Part shown: positions 8,576 through 17,115 of the stretch, piece after piece | Layout of the letters: each line of letters begins with the position of its first letter | Position numbering within the stretch: the first letter of the stretch is position 1 | DNA from: an uncultured Allobosea sp. | GTDB taxonomy: Bacteria; Pseudomonadota; Alphaproteobacteria; Rhizobiales; Beijerinckiaceae | Length of the DNA stretch: 35,424 nucleotides | Reading direction: 5' to 3' | Assembly: GCF_945957345.1 (NCBI RefSeq) | Contig: NZ_CAMFKW010000050.1 | Coordinates: 1-35,424 of the forward strand | Notes under the pieces: generated by a model | The model's database searches: none | What the model was told of the DNA's origin: nothing | The model's input: only the letters and a program-made list of their open reading frames with translations | Program-made: the position numbers and the translations under genes

Positions 8576-9553
8576 TCACTGCCATTTGAAGACCTGCACC
8601 AGAGCCGGCGTCAGGATGATGACGAACAGCACGGGCAGAAAGAACAGGATCATCGGGACGGTCAGCTTCGGCGGCAGCGCGGCCGCCTTCTTCTCGGCCG
8701 CAGTCATGCGCTGGTCGCGGCTTTCCTGGGCGAGCGTGCGCAGGGCGGTGCCGAGCGGCGTGCCGTAGCGCTCGGCCTGGATCAGGGCGGTCGAGACCGA
8801 TTTCACGCTTTCGAGTCCGGTGCGCAGCGCAAGGTTCTCGTAGGCGACACGGCGGTCGGACAGATAGGAAAGCTCGGCGGTGCAGAGCGCGAATTCCTCG
8901 GCCAGAGGAACCGACTGGTCGCCGATCTCGCCGGAAACCTTCCGGAAGGCATGCTCGATCGACATGCCGGATTCGACGCAGATCAGCAGCAGGTCGAGCG
9001 CATCCGGAAAGGCCAGGCGCATCGAAGCCTGCCGCTTGCTGGCCTGGTTCGACAGGAAGATTTCCGGCGCCTTGATGCCGAGATAGGCCGCGCCGATGGC
9101 CATGGCGACCTTGACCATGAAGGACTGGCCGAAACCGTTGATGACGAAGACGTAGAACAGCGTGAACAGGAACAGCCCGACCGGCGCGGCCAGGCGGAAG
9201 AACAGGAAGGCGACCTCGGCCTGTGGGCCGCGATAGCCGGCCATGGCGAGCTGCCGCTTGGCGTTGTCCGTGCCGAGCCAGTCGCCGAGCTTGAACCGCT
9301 CCACAACGCGCCGCATGTAGGCTTTCGGCTCCGGCCTCAGCGAGACCTTCTCGTTCTGCCGGTTGAGCCTCTCGCGCTCGCGTGCGCGGATCTTATCGCG
9401 CTCCGTTGCGACGTTCTTCATACGCTTCTGGAGGCTGTTGCCCTCGGTGAGCGGAATCGCGATCGTCAGCACGGTTGCCGCCGCCGCGATGGCGGCGAAA
9501 AGACCCAGCAGGAACTGCGGATTGGTGACGCTGTTGACGATCTGCGTAATCAT
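8576..9553 (-). CDS. tadC: Tad pilus inner-membrane platform protein TadC
   Basis: Polytopic GspF-type (T2SSF) protein that pairs with TadB to form the inner-membrane platform through which Flp pilin is added. It has 325 residues. One helix lies near the N-terminus ('FLLGLFAAIAAAATVLTIAIPL'), followed by a basic cytoplasmic stretch, a central helix pair ('LFLFTLFYVFVI'), the T2SSF domain ('FPDALDLLLICVESGMSIEHAFRKV') and a C-terminal helix ('PMILFFLPVLFVIILTPAL'). The ATG at 9553 is 8 bp after the tadB stop. The same frame stays open far upstream through tadB and cpaF, but that extension is antiparallel-frame noise. It is the last gene of the leftward tad operon. Confidence 0.95.
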   Translation of the reverse strand: MITQIVNSVTNPQFLLGLFAAIAAAATVLTIAIPLTEGNSLQKRMKNVATERDKIRARERERLNRQNEKVSLRPEPKAYMRRVVERFKLGDWLGTDNAKRQLAMAGYRGPQAEVAFLFFRLAAPVGLFLFTLFYVFVINGFGQSFMVKVAMAIGAAYLGIKAPEIFLSNQASKRQASMRLAFPDALDLLLICVESGMSIEHAFRKVSGEIGDQSVPLAEEFALCTAELSYLSDRRVAYENLALRTGLESVKSVSTALIQAERYGTPLGTALRTLAQESRDQRMTAAEKKAAALPPKLTVPMILFFLPVLFVIILTPALVQVFKWQ

Positions 9554-9561
9554 CGCCCGCC

Positions 9562-10533
9562 TCAGATGTCGAAATTGATCATCTTGCGCATGATCAGCAC
9601 GCCGATCAGCATCCAGATTCCGGCCGCGACCAGCGCGAACTTGCCGGTCTGGCTGATCCAGAGGATCTCGATATATCGGGGTGTGGTGAGCCAGACGAGG
9701 ACCGCCACCGCGGGGGGCAGGGAGCCGATGATGGCTGCCGAGGCTTTGGCCTCCATCGAGACGGCCTGAATCTTGTCGCGCATCTTGCGCCGCTCGCGCA
9801 GAACGCGCGACAGGTTCGCCAGCGTTTCGGAGAGGTTGCCGCCGGTCTTCTGCTGGATGGCGATGACGATGCCGAAGAAATTGGCCTCGGAGCAGGGCAT
9901 GCGCTCGAAGAGCTTGGTGGTCGCCTCCGACAGCGGCAGGCCGAGCGCCTGCGCCTCGATGATCTGCCTGAACTCGCCCTTCACCGGCTCCTGGGCTTCG
10001 TTGGCGATGATGCGCAGGCAATCGTTGACCGGCAGGCCCGCCTTGATGCCGCGCACGATGACATCGAGTGCGTTCGGGAATTCCGTGATGAATTTCTTCA
10101 ATCGCTTGCTCTTGCAGCGCTTCAGGAACCAGGCGGGCAGGCCGAAGCCGCCGACGAAGAGGCCCGCGAGCCCGAGAATCCAGTTGCCGCTCGCCAGCCA
10201 CAGCATCAGCCCCAGACCGACCGCCGTCCCGGTGCTGATCATGTAGTAGTTCTTGGGAGTCCAGGTCAGCCCGGCCTGGGCGATGCGCGTTTCCAGCGAA
10301 ACCTTGTTGCGCGCATTCTCGCGGTTCTCGATCTCCTTGAGGCTTTGTGCGATCTGGCCGCGCTTGTTCCGGGCCTGCGCCTCCCGGTCGACGCCGCGAA
10401 CCGCGCTGGGTCCGGCGAATTCCTTGCGCCGTTTTTCGGCGCGCTTTTCGCCGCTGAGGGTCGGGTACAGCAGCGCATAGACCACGCCGCCGACGGCGAA
10501 CATGGCCAGCAGGGCGACGGCGAGCGTGCTCAT
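9562..10533 (-). CDS. tadB: Tad pilus inner-membrane platform protein TadB
   Basis: A 323-residue T2SSF-domain membrane protein, the partner of TadC. An N-terminal helix ('LAVALLAMFAVGGVVYALLY') is followed by a basic, charged linker, a helix pair around 'GTAVGLGLMLWLASGNWILGLAGLFVGGFGLPAWFL', the T2SSF core ('FPNALDVIVRGIKAGLPVNDCLRII', 'LPLSEATTKLFERMPCSEANFFG') and C-terminal helices ending in 'MLIGVLIMRKMINFDI'. It lies 33 bp after cpaF and 8 bp before tadC, so the three are probably translated from one transcript. Powered by the CpaF ATPase according to the family model. Confidence 0.95.
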   Translation of the reverse strand: MSTLAVALLAMFAVGGVVYALLYPTLSGEKRAEKRRKEFAGPSAVRGVDREAQARNKRGQIAQSLKEIENRENARNKVSLETRIAQAGLTWTPKNYYMISTGTAVGLGLMLWLASGNWILGLAGLFVGGFGLPAWFLKRCKSKRLKKFITEFPNALDVIVRGIKAGLPVNDCLRIIANEAQEPVKGEFRQIIEAQALGLPLSEATTKLFERMPCSEANFFGIVIAIQQKTGGNLSETLANLSRVLRERRKMRDKIQAVSMEAKASAAIIGSLPPAVAVLVWLTTPRYIEILWISQTGKFALVAAGIWMLIGVLIMRKMINFDI

Positions 10534-10566
10534 GTTCGTGCCCCCCCTGCCCGCAGGATTTGCTGC

Positions 10567-12015
10567 TCAGAGGGCATTGCTGGTACCCGCTTCTTCGAGC
10601 TGATCGATCGCCGCTGCGAGGCGCTGCTCCTCGCTGTAGTACCGCGCCCGCTCCCAGAAACGCGGGCGTCCGACGCCGGTCGCACGGTGCCGGCCGATGA
10701 GCTTGCCGGCGGCATCTTCGCCGACCACGTCGTAGAGCATCAGGTCCTGGGTGGTGATGACCTCGCCTTCCATGCCCATCACTTCGGTGATGTGCGTGAT
10801 GCGACGCGAGCCATCGCGCAGGCGCTGGGCCTGGATGATGACGTCGACCGAGGAGCAGATCATCTCGCGCAGCGTCTTCGACGGCAGCGAGAAGCCGCCC
10901 ATCGTGATCATCGATTCGATGCGGCTCAGGCACTCGCGCGGCGAGTTGGCGTGCAACGTGCCCATCGAGCCGTCATGGCCGGTATTCATCGCCTGGAGCA
11001 GGTCGAAGGCTTCCGGTCCGCGCACCTCGCCGACGATGATGCGCTCGGGGCGCATGCGCAGGCAGTTCTTGACGAGGTCACGCATCGTAACCGCGCCCGT
11101 GCCTTCGAGATTGGGCGGGCGGGTTTCGAGGCGCACCACATGCGGCTGCTGCAGCTGGAGCTCGGCCGCGTCCTCGCAGGTGATGACGCGTTCATCTTCG
11201 TCGATATAGTTGGTCAGGCAGTTGAGCAGCGTCGTCTTGCCGGAACCCGTGCCGCCCGAGATCACGATGTTGCAGCGGACGCGGCCGATGATCTTCAGGA
11301 TCTCGGCGCCCGGCGGCGAGATCGCGCCGAACTTGACGAGCTGGTCGAGCGTCAGCTTGTCCTTCCTGAACTTGCGGATGGTGAGGGCCGGGCCGTCGAT
11401 CGCGAGAGGCGGCGCGATGACGTTGACGCGCGAGCCGTCGGCGAGGCGCGCGTCGCAGATCGGCGAGCTCTCGTCGACGCGCCGGCCGACCTGGCTGACG
11501 ATGCGCTGGCAGATGTTCATCAGCTGGGCGTTGTCGCGGAAGCGGATATTGGTGAGCTGGATCTTGCCGGCGGTTTCGATGAAGGTCCGGCCTGCGCCGT
11601 TGACCATGATGTCGGCGATGTCGTCGCGCGCCAGCAGCGGCTCGAGCGGCCCGTAGCCGAGCACGTCGTTGCAGATGTCGTCGAGCAGCTCTTCCTGCTC
11701 CGCGATCGAGAGCACGACGTTCTTCAGCGAGATGATCTCGTTGATGATGTCGCGGATTTCTTCGCGCGCCGATTCCGAGTCGAGCTTCGCGAGCTGCGAC
11801 AGATCGATGGCCTCGATCAGCGCTCCGAAGATCATGCTCTTCATCTGGTAGTAGTCTTCGGATCGCGGGGCCGTCTCGACGACGGGCGCGACCTTGCGTT
11901 CCTCCATGACGGCGGAGGCGGGTTCGGGTTTGCGCGGCGCGGCCTGCGTGGCTGCGGGCATCCTCGCGTTCAGGTTGGGCGCGTGACCTGCGCCTGCGGA
12001 TCGCTTGCCGAACAT
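10567..12015 (-). CDS. cpaF: Tad pilus assembly ATPase CpaF/TadA
   Basis: Hexameric secretion ATPase that drives Flp pilus extension and, in some species, retraction. It has 482 residues. The N-terminal helical domain contains 'EELLDDICNDVLGYGPLEPLLARDDIADIMVNG'. Walker A 'GGTGSGKT' is at residues 254-261; the Asp box ('VITCEDAAELQL'), Walker B ('IIVGEVRGPEAFDLLQAMNTGHDG') and His box ('GTLHANSPRECLSRI') follow. The start at ATG 12015 ('MFGKRS') was chosen over a longer frame because GGGAG lies about 9-10 bases upstream. The first 70 residues are Ala/Pro-rich and probably disordered. An 80-bp gap separates it from cpaE. Confidence 0.97.
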   Translation of the reverse strand: MFGKRSAGAGHAPNLNARMPAATQAAPRKPEPASAVMEERKVAPVVETAPRSEDYYQMKSMIFGALIEAIDLSQLAKLDSESAREEIRDIINEIISLKNVVLSIAEQEELLDDICNDVLGYGPLEPLLARDDIADIMVNGAGRTFIETAGKIQLTNIRFRDNAQLMNICQRIVSQVGRRVDESSPICDARLADGSRVNVIAPPLAIDGPALTIRKFRKDKLTLDQLVKFGAISPPGAEILKIIGRVRCNIVISGGTGSGKTTLLNCLTNYIDEDERVITCEDAAELQLQQPHVVRLETRPPNLEGTGAVTMRDLVKNCLRMRPERIIVGEVRGPEAFDLLQAMNTGHDGSMGTLHANSPRECLSRIESMITMGGFSLPSKTLREMICSSVDVIIQAQRLRDGSRRITHITEVMGMEGEVITTQDLMLYDVVGEDAAGKLIGRHRATGVGRPRFWERARYYSEEQRLAAAIDQLEEAGTSNAL

Positions 12016-12095
12016 CTCACTACTCTCCCGCCCGGCTTGCGCCGGCACATTGCCTGGCGTGCGGGCGTCTTTCCGTCATCGCCGCTCCCCGCCGG

Positions 12096-13361
12096 TCACG
12101 AGGCCTTGCGACGCTTCAGCTTCGCGACCAGCGGCTCGAACAGGCTGCGCCGGCCGCGCCTGGCTTCGCCACGGCCGGTCAGAGCGCTGGCGATCTGGGT
12201 GAAGGCTTCGCTCGCCTTGCTGCCGGCCTGGACCTCGGCGATCATCTGGCCGTTATTGGCGGCCGTGCCGAACAGCTGCGCATCGAATGGAATCGTGCTG
12301 AGCACGTCGATGCCGAGCGCCTTGGAGAATTCCCCGACATTGATTTCGGGCCGCTTGGGAACACCGACCCGGTTCAGCACCAGCCGGGCGACCGCATCGT
12401 TCGGCCGGGTGGCGCGCGACAGGTCGACCAGGTTCTTGGCATTGCGCAGGGAGGCGAGCTCCGGTTCGGCGACGATGACGATCTCGTCGGCACCCAGCAT
12501 CGTCCGCTTTACCCAGGCGCTCCACTGATGCGGCACGTCGAGGATGATGCACGGCACGCTGGCGCGCAGCAATTCGAGGAGCTGTTCGAAGGCGTCCTCG
12601 TCGAGATCGACGGTCCGGTCGAGGATCGCCGGCGCGGCCAGCAGCGCGAGATTGTCGCTGCAGCGCGACAGGAGCCTGTCCAGCAGGTTGGAATCGAGGC
12701 GCTCCGGCGCAAACACCGCTTCCGCGATGCCTTGCGGCGGATCCTGGTTGAAGTTGAGGCCGGCCGTGCCGAAGGCGATGTCGAGGTCGACGACCACGGT
12801 CGAGGCGTCGAGATTGCGCGCGATCGCCCAGGAGACGTTGTGCGCGACGGTCGAAGCGCCGACGCCGCCCTTGGCTCCCATCACCGCGATGACGCGACCG
12901 AGATTGCGGGATTCGGGGGAGATGTACAGATCCGACAGGGTCCGCAGGACGTCCAGCGGTTCCAGCGGCGCGATGAGATACTCGCTGACGCCGCGGCGGA
13001 TCAGGTCGCGATAGAGCTGGACATCGTTGACGTGGCCGACCACGACGACCTTGGTGCCCGCATCGCAGCTCTCGGACAGCGCTTCGAGATGCGCGACCAG
13101 CGTTGCCGGATCGGTGACCGCCTCGAGCACGATAATGTTGGGCGTCGGCGCTGCGCGGAAAGCTTCGACCGCCGCGGCCGGCCCGCCCATCTGGATGCGG
13201 GTATGCGCCTTGTCCATGCGCCGGTCCGCCACGGCTGCCTGCATGGTCGCCGCGACCGCGGGCGTTTCGCAGAACGCCTGCAGCGTGACGCGCGGCAGGG
13301 GCGCGATCGTCTCGTCGCTGGACAGTTCGATCGCGGGGGTTTCACGAGCCTCGGGCTGCAT
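12096..13361 (-). CDS. cpaE: Pilus localisation protein CpaE/TadZ (ParA/MinD-like)
   Basis: Places the Tad machine in the cell, often at a pole. The 421 residues hold an N-terminal atypical receiver-like domain (about 30-145) and a MinD/ParA-like domain (about 155-400). The P-loop is deviant: 'GAKGGVGASTV' at about 162-172 keeps the first Lys but has Ala-Ser where ParA proteins have Lys-Thr, as is usual in CpaE. 'VVVDLDIAFGTAGLNF' is the switch region. The stop of cpaD and this ATG share a base in TGATG, indicating translational coupling. A TTG one codon earlier (13364) is possible. The C-terminus is strongly basic ('RRGRRSLFEPLVAKLKRRK'). Confidence 0.94.
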   Translation of the reverse strand: MQPEARETPAIELSSDETIAPLPRVTLQAFCETPAVAATMQAAVADRRMDKAHTRIQMGGPAAAVEAFRAAPTPNIIVLEAVTDPATLVAHLEALSESCDAGTKVVVVGHVNDVQLYRDLIRRGVSEYLIAPLEPLDVLRTLSDLYISPESRNLGRVIAVMGAKGGVGASTVAHNVSWAIARNLDASTVVVDLDIAFGTAGLNFNQDPPQGIAEAVFAPERLDSNLLDRLLSRCSDNLALLAAPAILDRTVDLDEDAFEQLLELLRASVPCIILDVPHQWSAWVKRTMLGADEIVIVAEPELASLRNAKNLVDLSRATRPNDAVARLVLNRVGVPKRPEINVGEFSKALGIDVLSTIPFDAQLFGTAANNGQMIAEVQAGSKASEAFTQIASALTGRGEARRGRRSLFEPLVAKLKRRKAS

Positions 13362-14134
13362 CAACCGCCTCCGCCGACAGTGGAGTTGATCTGCGGCGTC
13401 TGCTGCCGGTACTGGGTAGAGGGATCCGTGCCTTCGCGGATCTTGGTGATGGCGCCCATGCGCTTGACGATGTCGGGGCGGCCCTCCTCGCGTGCACGGA
13501 CGAGATCGAGCGGATCGGCGACCTGGGCGGCGAGCGTCGCCTGCGATGCGCAGCCGAAATTCCAGTAGGGTGCGTTCGAAGACGAGAACTTGAAGTTGGA
13601 GCTACCCAGGTCTGTGGGCCATTGTCCGCAAGCATGGGCCACGCTCGCCTGGAGCGAGGCGAAGGTCAGGCGGATCGGTGAGGCGAGGCCCGGGTCCTGG
13701 ACCGGATAGCTGCGCACGCTGAGGAAGGCCGGCGAGACGCCGCCGCGCGACAGTGCCGCCTTGATGCCGCTCAGCGTGTCCTGGGTCGCGTGATCGCGGC
13801 GGGCGCCGGTCGGCACCTCGGCCACAAGGCCTCCCTTGCCGGACCGGCGGAATTCGCGCGCGAAGCTGGCGACGTCCTCGGCCTGGCGGGCATCGAGCGC
13901 CCGGCCGGACCGCCCGACGAAGACGTCGAGCGAGCGTGGCGCGTCGCGCAGCACGATCGGATGGCGCTCGCGCACATCCTCCGGCCCGAAGGCGGAGTTG
14001 TCGGCGTCGGCCGTGCGGCTGGCGCAGCCGCCGATGAGGGCACCCAGCGCCAGCATGGCGGCGATCAGGCGCGGTCCTGTCGAGTCGTTCCGGGAGGAAA
14101 CCGTCATGGTCGGGCCATCCATCATCGTTCTCAT
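13361..14134 (-). CDS. cpaD: Pilus biogenesis lipoprotein CpaD
   Basis: Outer-membrane lipoprotein that accompanies the CpaC secretin. With the chosen start it has 257 residues. The signal ends in 'LGALIGGC' with the lipidated Cys at residue 37. The mature part matches the CpaD family: 'RHPIVLRDAPRSLDVFVG', 'PSGARR'-type 'VPTGARRDHAT', 'AHACGQWPTDLG' and 'PYWNFGCASQATLAAQVADPLDLVRAR'. The start is uncertain. ATG 14134 lies 7 bp after the cpaC stop; the ATGs at 14125, 14122 and 14107 are alternatives, and the last would give a more typical signal peptide. It overlaps cpaE by one base. Confidence 0.9.
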   Translation of the reverse strand: MRTMMDGPTMTVSSRNDSTGPRLIAAMLALGALIGGCASRTADADNSAFGPEDVRERHPIVLRDAPRSLDVFVGRSGRALDARQAEDVASFAREFRRSGKGGLVAEVPTGARRDHATQDTLSGIKAALSRGGVSPAFLSVRSYPVQDPGLASPIRLTFASLQASVAHACGQWPTDLGSSNFKFSSSNAPYWNFGCASQATLAAQVADPLDLVRAREEGRPDIVKRMGAITKIREGTDPSTQYRQQTPQINSTVGGGG

Positions 14135-14141
14135 CGGGCGC

Positions 14142-15587
14142 TCAGTCGGCGATGAAGCCGACCCGGCCCTTGTAGGCCTGGGGAACCGGGCCGCTGCCGC
14201 TGCCATAGATCTTGTTCAGGCGCCCAAGCAGGATCGCCTGGGAGTCATGGCTCTCGACGAAGCCGTCATCCGGTCGCTGGACCTCGGTCGGCTGCATCGG
14301 CTTGGCGATGTAGGGCGTGACCGCGATCATCAGCTCGGTCTCCTCGCGCTGATAGTCGCGCGAGCGGAACAGCACGCCGATGACCGGCAGGTTCATCAGC
14401 CCGGGCAGGCCGTTGATCGAGGTCTTCGAAACGCGCTGGATCAGCCCGGCGGTGGCCAGCGTGCCGCCGGAGGGCAATTCGACCGTCGTGTCGGACTTGC
14501 GCACGCGGAAGGCGGGGACGGTGACGGTGGGCTGGCCGGATCCGCCCTGGAGCACGATCTGGTTCTCGAAGTCGAGTTCGGTGACCTCGGTCGCGATGCG
14601 CATGCTGATCTTGTTGGCCGAGAGCACGATCGGTGTGAAGTTCAGCGCGACGCCGACCGGCTTGTACTGGACGCCGAGCGTGCAGACGGCCTTGGCCGGA
14701 TCGCAGGTGTAGCCGGTGGGAACCGGGATTTCACCGCCCGCCGTGAATTTCGCGCTCTCGCCCGAGATCGCGGTCACTGTCGGCTCCGCCAGGACGCGCG
14801 CCATGCCGGCCCGCTCCAGAGCCCGCAGCGTGAAGTTCTTGGTATTGCCGATGCCGGCGCTGATCGCCGAGGCGGACAAGGCCTGCGGCGAGAGCGAGAA
14901 CGGATTGTCGATGGTGGGGGTCACCGAAAAGTTGCCGAGCTTCCATTCGCCGGTGGAGTTGATGCCGAGCTGCTTGATCGCCTTGCGCGAGACCTCCGAC
15001 ACCGTCACTTTCACCATCACCTGGTCGCGGTCGCGGATGGTCAGAGAGTTGATCACCGCCCCGCTCCGCCCGGTGGTGGAGGAAGCGCCGACGAAGGCCT
15101 TGGCGATATCGACCGCCTGGGTTGCGTCCGACGCGTTTGGCACCGTTCCCACGAGCAGGATCGAATCCCCGGCAGGCCTGATCTCGATCTGAGAGTTGGG
15201 AAGTGCCGTGCGCAGGGTCTGTCTGAGCACGTTGAGGTCCCGCCCGACATTGATGTCGAGCGCGGTGATCTGCTGGCCGTCGGCATCCATGACGAACATC
15301 GAGGTGGCGCCGTCGGCGATGCCGATCACGAAGAGCTTGCGCGCGGTGCGGACCACCGCGTTGGCGACCTTCGGATTGGCGACGAAGACCTCCTTGGCGT
15401 CGCGCGGGAGCTCGACGATCAGCGAGCGGCCGATCGAGAGGTCCAGTTTGCGGGAGATCGCGTTCTCGCTCGAGCCGACATTGAGGACGGGCGCCGGGCC
15501 GCTGCCGGTGGTGGACTGGGCGGCGGCGCCGCCGGCGGCCAGGAGGAAAGCGAGGGCGAACGCGCGGTTGATGGAGTATCGCATCAT
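14142..15587 (-). CDS. cpaC: Tad pilus outer-membrane secretin CpaC/RcpA
   Basis: Forms the outer-membrane channel for the Flp pilus. It has 481 residues. A signal peptide ends near residue 24 ('LAAGGAAAQS'). A pilus-assembly N-domain (about 45-115, 'VELPRDAKEVFVANPKVANAVV') is followed by a BON-like region and a secretin core (about 240-430) ending in 'RDYQREETELMIAVTPYI'. Between 'VPTG' and 'VQYKPVGVALNFTPIV' there is a short insert with two cysteines seven residues apart ('CDPAKAVC'), which could form a disulphide in the periplasm. The ATG overlaps the cpaB stop in ATGA, so the two are translationally coupled. Confidence 0.96.
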   Translation of the reverse strand: MMRYSINRAFALAFLLAAGGAAAQSTTGSGPAPVLNVGSSENAISRKLDLSIGRSLIVELPRDAKEVFVANPKVANAVVRTARKLFVIGIADGATSMFVMDADGQQITALDINVGRDLNVLRQTLRTALPNSQIEIRPAGDSILLVGTVPNASDATQAVDIAKAFVGASSTTGRSGAVINSLTIRDRDQVMVKVTVSEVSRKAIKQLGINSTGEWKLGNFSVTPTIDNPFSLSPQALSASAISAGIGNTKNFTLRALERAGMARVLAEPTVTAISGESAKFTAGGEIPVPTGYTCDPAKAVCTLGVQYKPVGVALNFTPIVLSANKISMRIATEVTELDFENQIVLQGGSGQPTVTVPAFRVRKSDTTVELPSGGTLATAGLIQRVSKTSINGLPGLMNLPVIGVLFRSRDYQREETELMIAVTPYIAKPMQPTEVQRPDDGFVESHDSQAILLGRLNKIYGSGSGPVPQAYKGRVGFIAD

Positions 15588-16345
15588 GGCTTCACGCTTT
15601 TCGAGGTGACGCCGTAGCGCACGAGAGTCAGCGAGTTATCGGACTGGGCAGGTGGCGTCTTTTCGCCGGCGTCCTTGAGGCTGCGCAGGGCCAGCGAGAG
15701 CGTGCCCGTCTTCTGGGCCTGGACCAGGCCTTCGACTTGCTTCGGATCCACCTCGAGCGTGGCGGTCTCCCCGACCACGACCTTCTCGCCGTTGCGCTCC
15801 TGCACGTTCTGGCCGATCGCCAGGACGCGGATATTGTGCAGGATGACCTCGCTCGCGGCGGCTTCGCCGCTCCCCGAGGTTGTGATCACGTCGACGCGGT
15901 CGTTCGGAAGGATGAAGCCGCCGGCGGTGTTGGCGCCGCGGCTGTCGGTCGAGATCGCGACGGCGCGCATACCCGAGGGCAGAACGGCGGAGAGGAAGCC
16001 GGTTCCGTCGGTCTTGATCAGCTTCTCGCGGCGGATCGGCTCGGCACCGAGGGTGGCATAACGCGCCAGCTGCCCGATGATTTCCTTTTCGGCCTCGGGG
16101 GATTCGTCCTTGCGGATGATGCCGGTCGGCACGCTCGCGAGCGGCCAGTCGAGCCAGCGCAGGTCGTTGGCGGTCACCGTGCTGCCCACCGGTATATCGC
16201 TGGCAGCGACCAGGACCGGCACGGTTGGGGCAGGTTCGATCTTTGCGACCGGCGCAGGGACCTGCGATGGGCCCTGGACGAGCAGCGCCGCTCCCAGTCC
16301 TGCGGCCAGCGCGACCACGAGTATGATGATGCGTGCGGGACTCAT
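15584..16345 (-). CDS. cpaB: Flp pilus assembly protein CpaB/RcpC
   Basis: Periplasmic, inner-membrane-anchored component of the Tad system. It has 253 residues. An N-terminal helix ('IIILVVALAAGLGAALLV') is followed by an SAF domain ('PVLVAASDIPVGSTVTANDLRW') and the RcpC region ('AVAISTDSRGANTAGGFILPNDRVDVITT', 'TATLEVDPKQVEGLVQAQKTGTLSLALRS'). The ATG at 16345 was chosen because GAGG lies 11 bases upstream; a TTG seven codons earlier is in frame. A 122-bp gap before cpaA contains a possible CtrA-type site, so cpaB may have its own promoter as well as read-through from flp-cpaA. Confidence 0.94.
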   Translation of the reverse strand: MSPARIIILVVALAAGLGAALLVQGPSQVPAPVAKIEPAPTVPVLVAASDIPVGSTVTANDLRWLDWPLASVPTGIIRKDESPEAEKEIIGQLARYATLGAEPIRREKLIKTDGTGFLSAVLPSGMRAVAISTDSRGANTAGGFILPNDRVDVITTSGSGEAAASEVILHNIRVLAIGQNVQERNGEKVVVGETATLEVDPKQVEGLVQAQKTGTLSLALRSLKDAGEKTPPAQSDNSLTLVRYGVTSKSVKP

Positions 16346-16405
16346 GAACGAACGATCCTCGGCCAAGCGTGATTGGCTCTCGTCCCGGATCGTCGTTCGG
16401 AAACG

Positions 16406-16420
16406 TCAACTTATGGTTAA
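16406..16420 (-). promoter_or_regulatory. Possible CtrA box upstream of cpaB
   Basis: Reading leftward the sequence is TTAA-N7-TTGA(C), one mismatch from the alphaproteobacterial CtrA consensus TTAA-N7-TTAA(C). It lies about 60 bp upstream of the cpaB ATG, in the cpaA-cpaB gap. CtrA controls pilus genes in Caulobacter; here this is inference from the motif only. Confidence 0.3.
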
Positions 16421-16467
16421 CCGGACGTATATTTTTTGAATGCCGGTGCTGTTGCGTCCGGGGCCTG

Positions 16468-16980
16468 TCAGACGCCGATGGCAGCGTGCCAGATCGTCGT
16501 GTCCGGCAGCACCAGAAGTGCGGCGAAGGCCAGAGCAATGCCGTAGGGCACACCCTCATTGGCGGCATGCAGCCGGCGCGCCCAGCTCCATTTCTCGACG
16601 AATTCCGGCAACGGGCGGGATCGCAGTCGCAGGATGAGGATGGTCAACAGGCCGCCGAACAGGGCTGCGATAAGCAGATAGGGCATCAACTGGTCGAAGC
16701 CGAACCAAAGTGCCGTCGCCGCAGCGAGTTTGGCATCCCCGCCACCGATCCATCCGGCGGCGAACAGGCCGAAGACGAGGATCAGAACCAGCGCTCCGGC
16801 AGCGAGATGCCAGCCGATTGCGGCCGGGCTCAGGCCGAGCAGGATGCAGCAGAGCCCGAAGCTGCCGACGAGAAGCAGGCAGAGTCGGTTCGAGATCGTC
16901 ATCGAGACCAGGTCGCTGGCCGCGGCATAAGCCATGGCGAAAGGAAAGACGCCGAGCATGACGATCTGGGCCAGGGTCAT
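16468..16980 (-). CDS. cpaA: Tad prepilin peptidase CpaA/TadV
   Basis: Aspartic membrane peptidase that removes the leader from Flp pilin and the TadE-type pseudopilins. It has 170 residues, the short single-domain A24 form without the N-methyltransferase part of PilD. The two catalytic aspartates are Asp23 ('AASDLVSMTISNRL') and Asp82 in 'GGGDAKL', set among about six membrane helices. The ATG at 16980 is preceded by GGAGG at 7 bases, which decides the start against a longer open frame. It lies downstream of flp behind an attenuator-like hairpin, so it is probably expressed by partial read-through. Confidence 0.95.
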   Translation of the reverse strand: MTLAQIVMLGVFPFAMAYAAASDLVSMTISNRLCLLLVGSFGLCCILLGLSPAAIGWHLAAGALVLILVFGLFAAGWIGGGDAKLAAATALWFGFDQLMPYLLIAALFGGLLTILILRLRSRPLPEFVEKWSWARRLHAANEGVPYGIALAFAALLVLPDTTIWHAAIGV

Positions 16981-17068
16981 GAGAGTTCCTCCGCTACAGG
17001 CGGGATATTGCCGCAAACGCCTCACCAAACCCTTACGGCGATTGAAACAACCCTGTGTGAAAAGCAAA

Positions 17069-17093
17069 ACGCCCCGGCGATGCCGGGGCGTTC
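17069..17093 (-). terminator. Terminator or attenuator after the flp pilin gene
   Basis: An 11-bp stem (AACGCCCCGGC pairing with GCCGGGGCGTT) with a 3-nt loop is followed leftward by TTTTGCTTTT. It lies 22 bp past the flp stop and before cpaA. This is a typical intrinsic terminator. Because cpaA-tadC follow on the same strand, it may act as an attenuator that keeps pilin message high and machinery message low. Confidence 0.88.
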
Positions 17094-17115
17094 ATCCGAT
17101 CGAGCGCGTTGCTGA

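Noticed and set aside
9554..10933. Extension of the tadC frame upstream through tadB and cpaF
   Set aside because: The extension is out of frame with two clear tad genes on the same strand and has random composition. tadC starts at the ATG at 9553.
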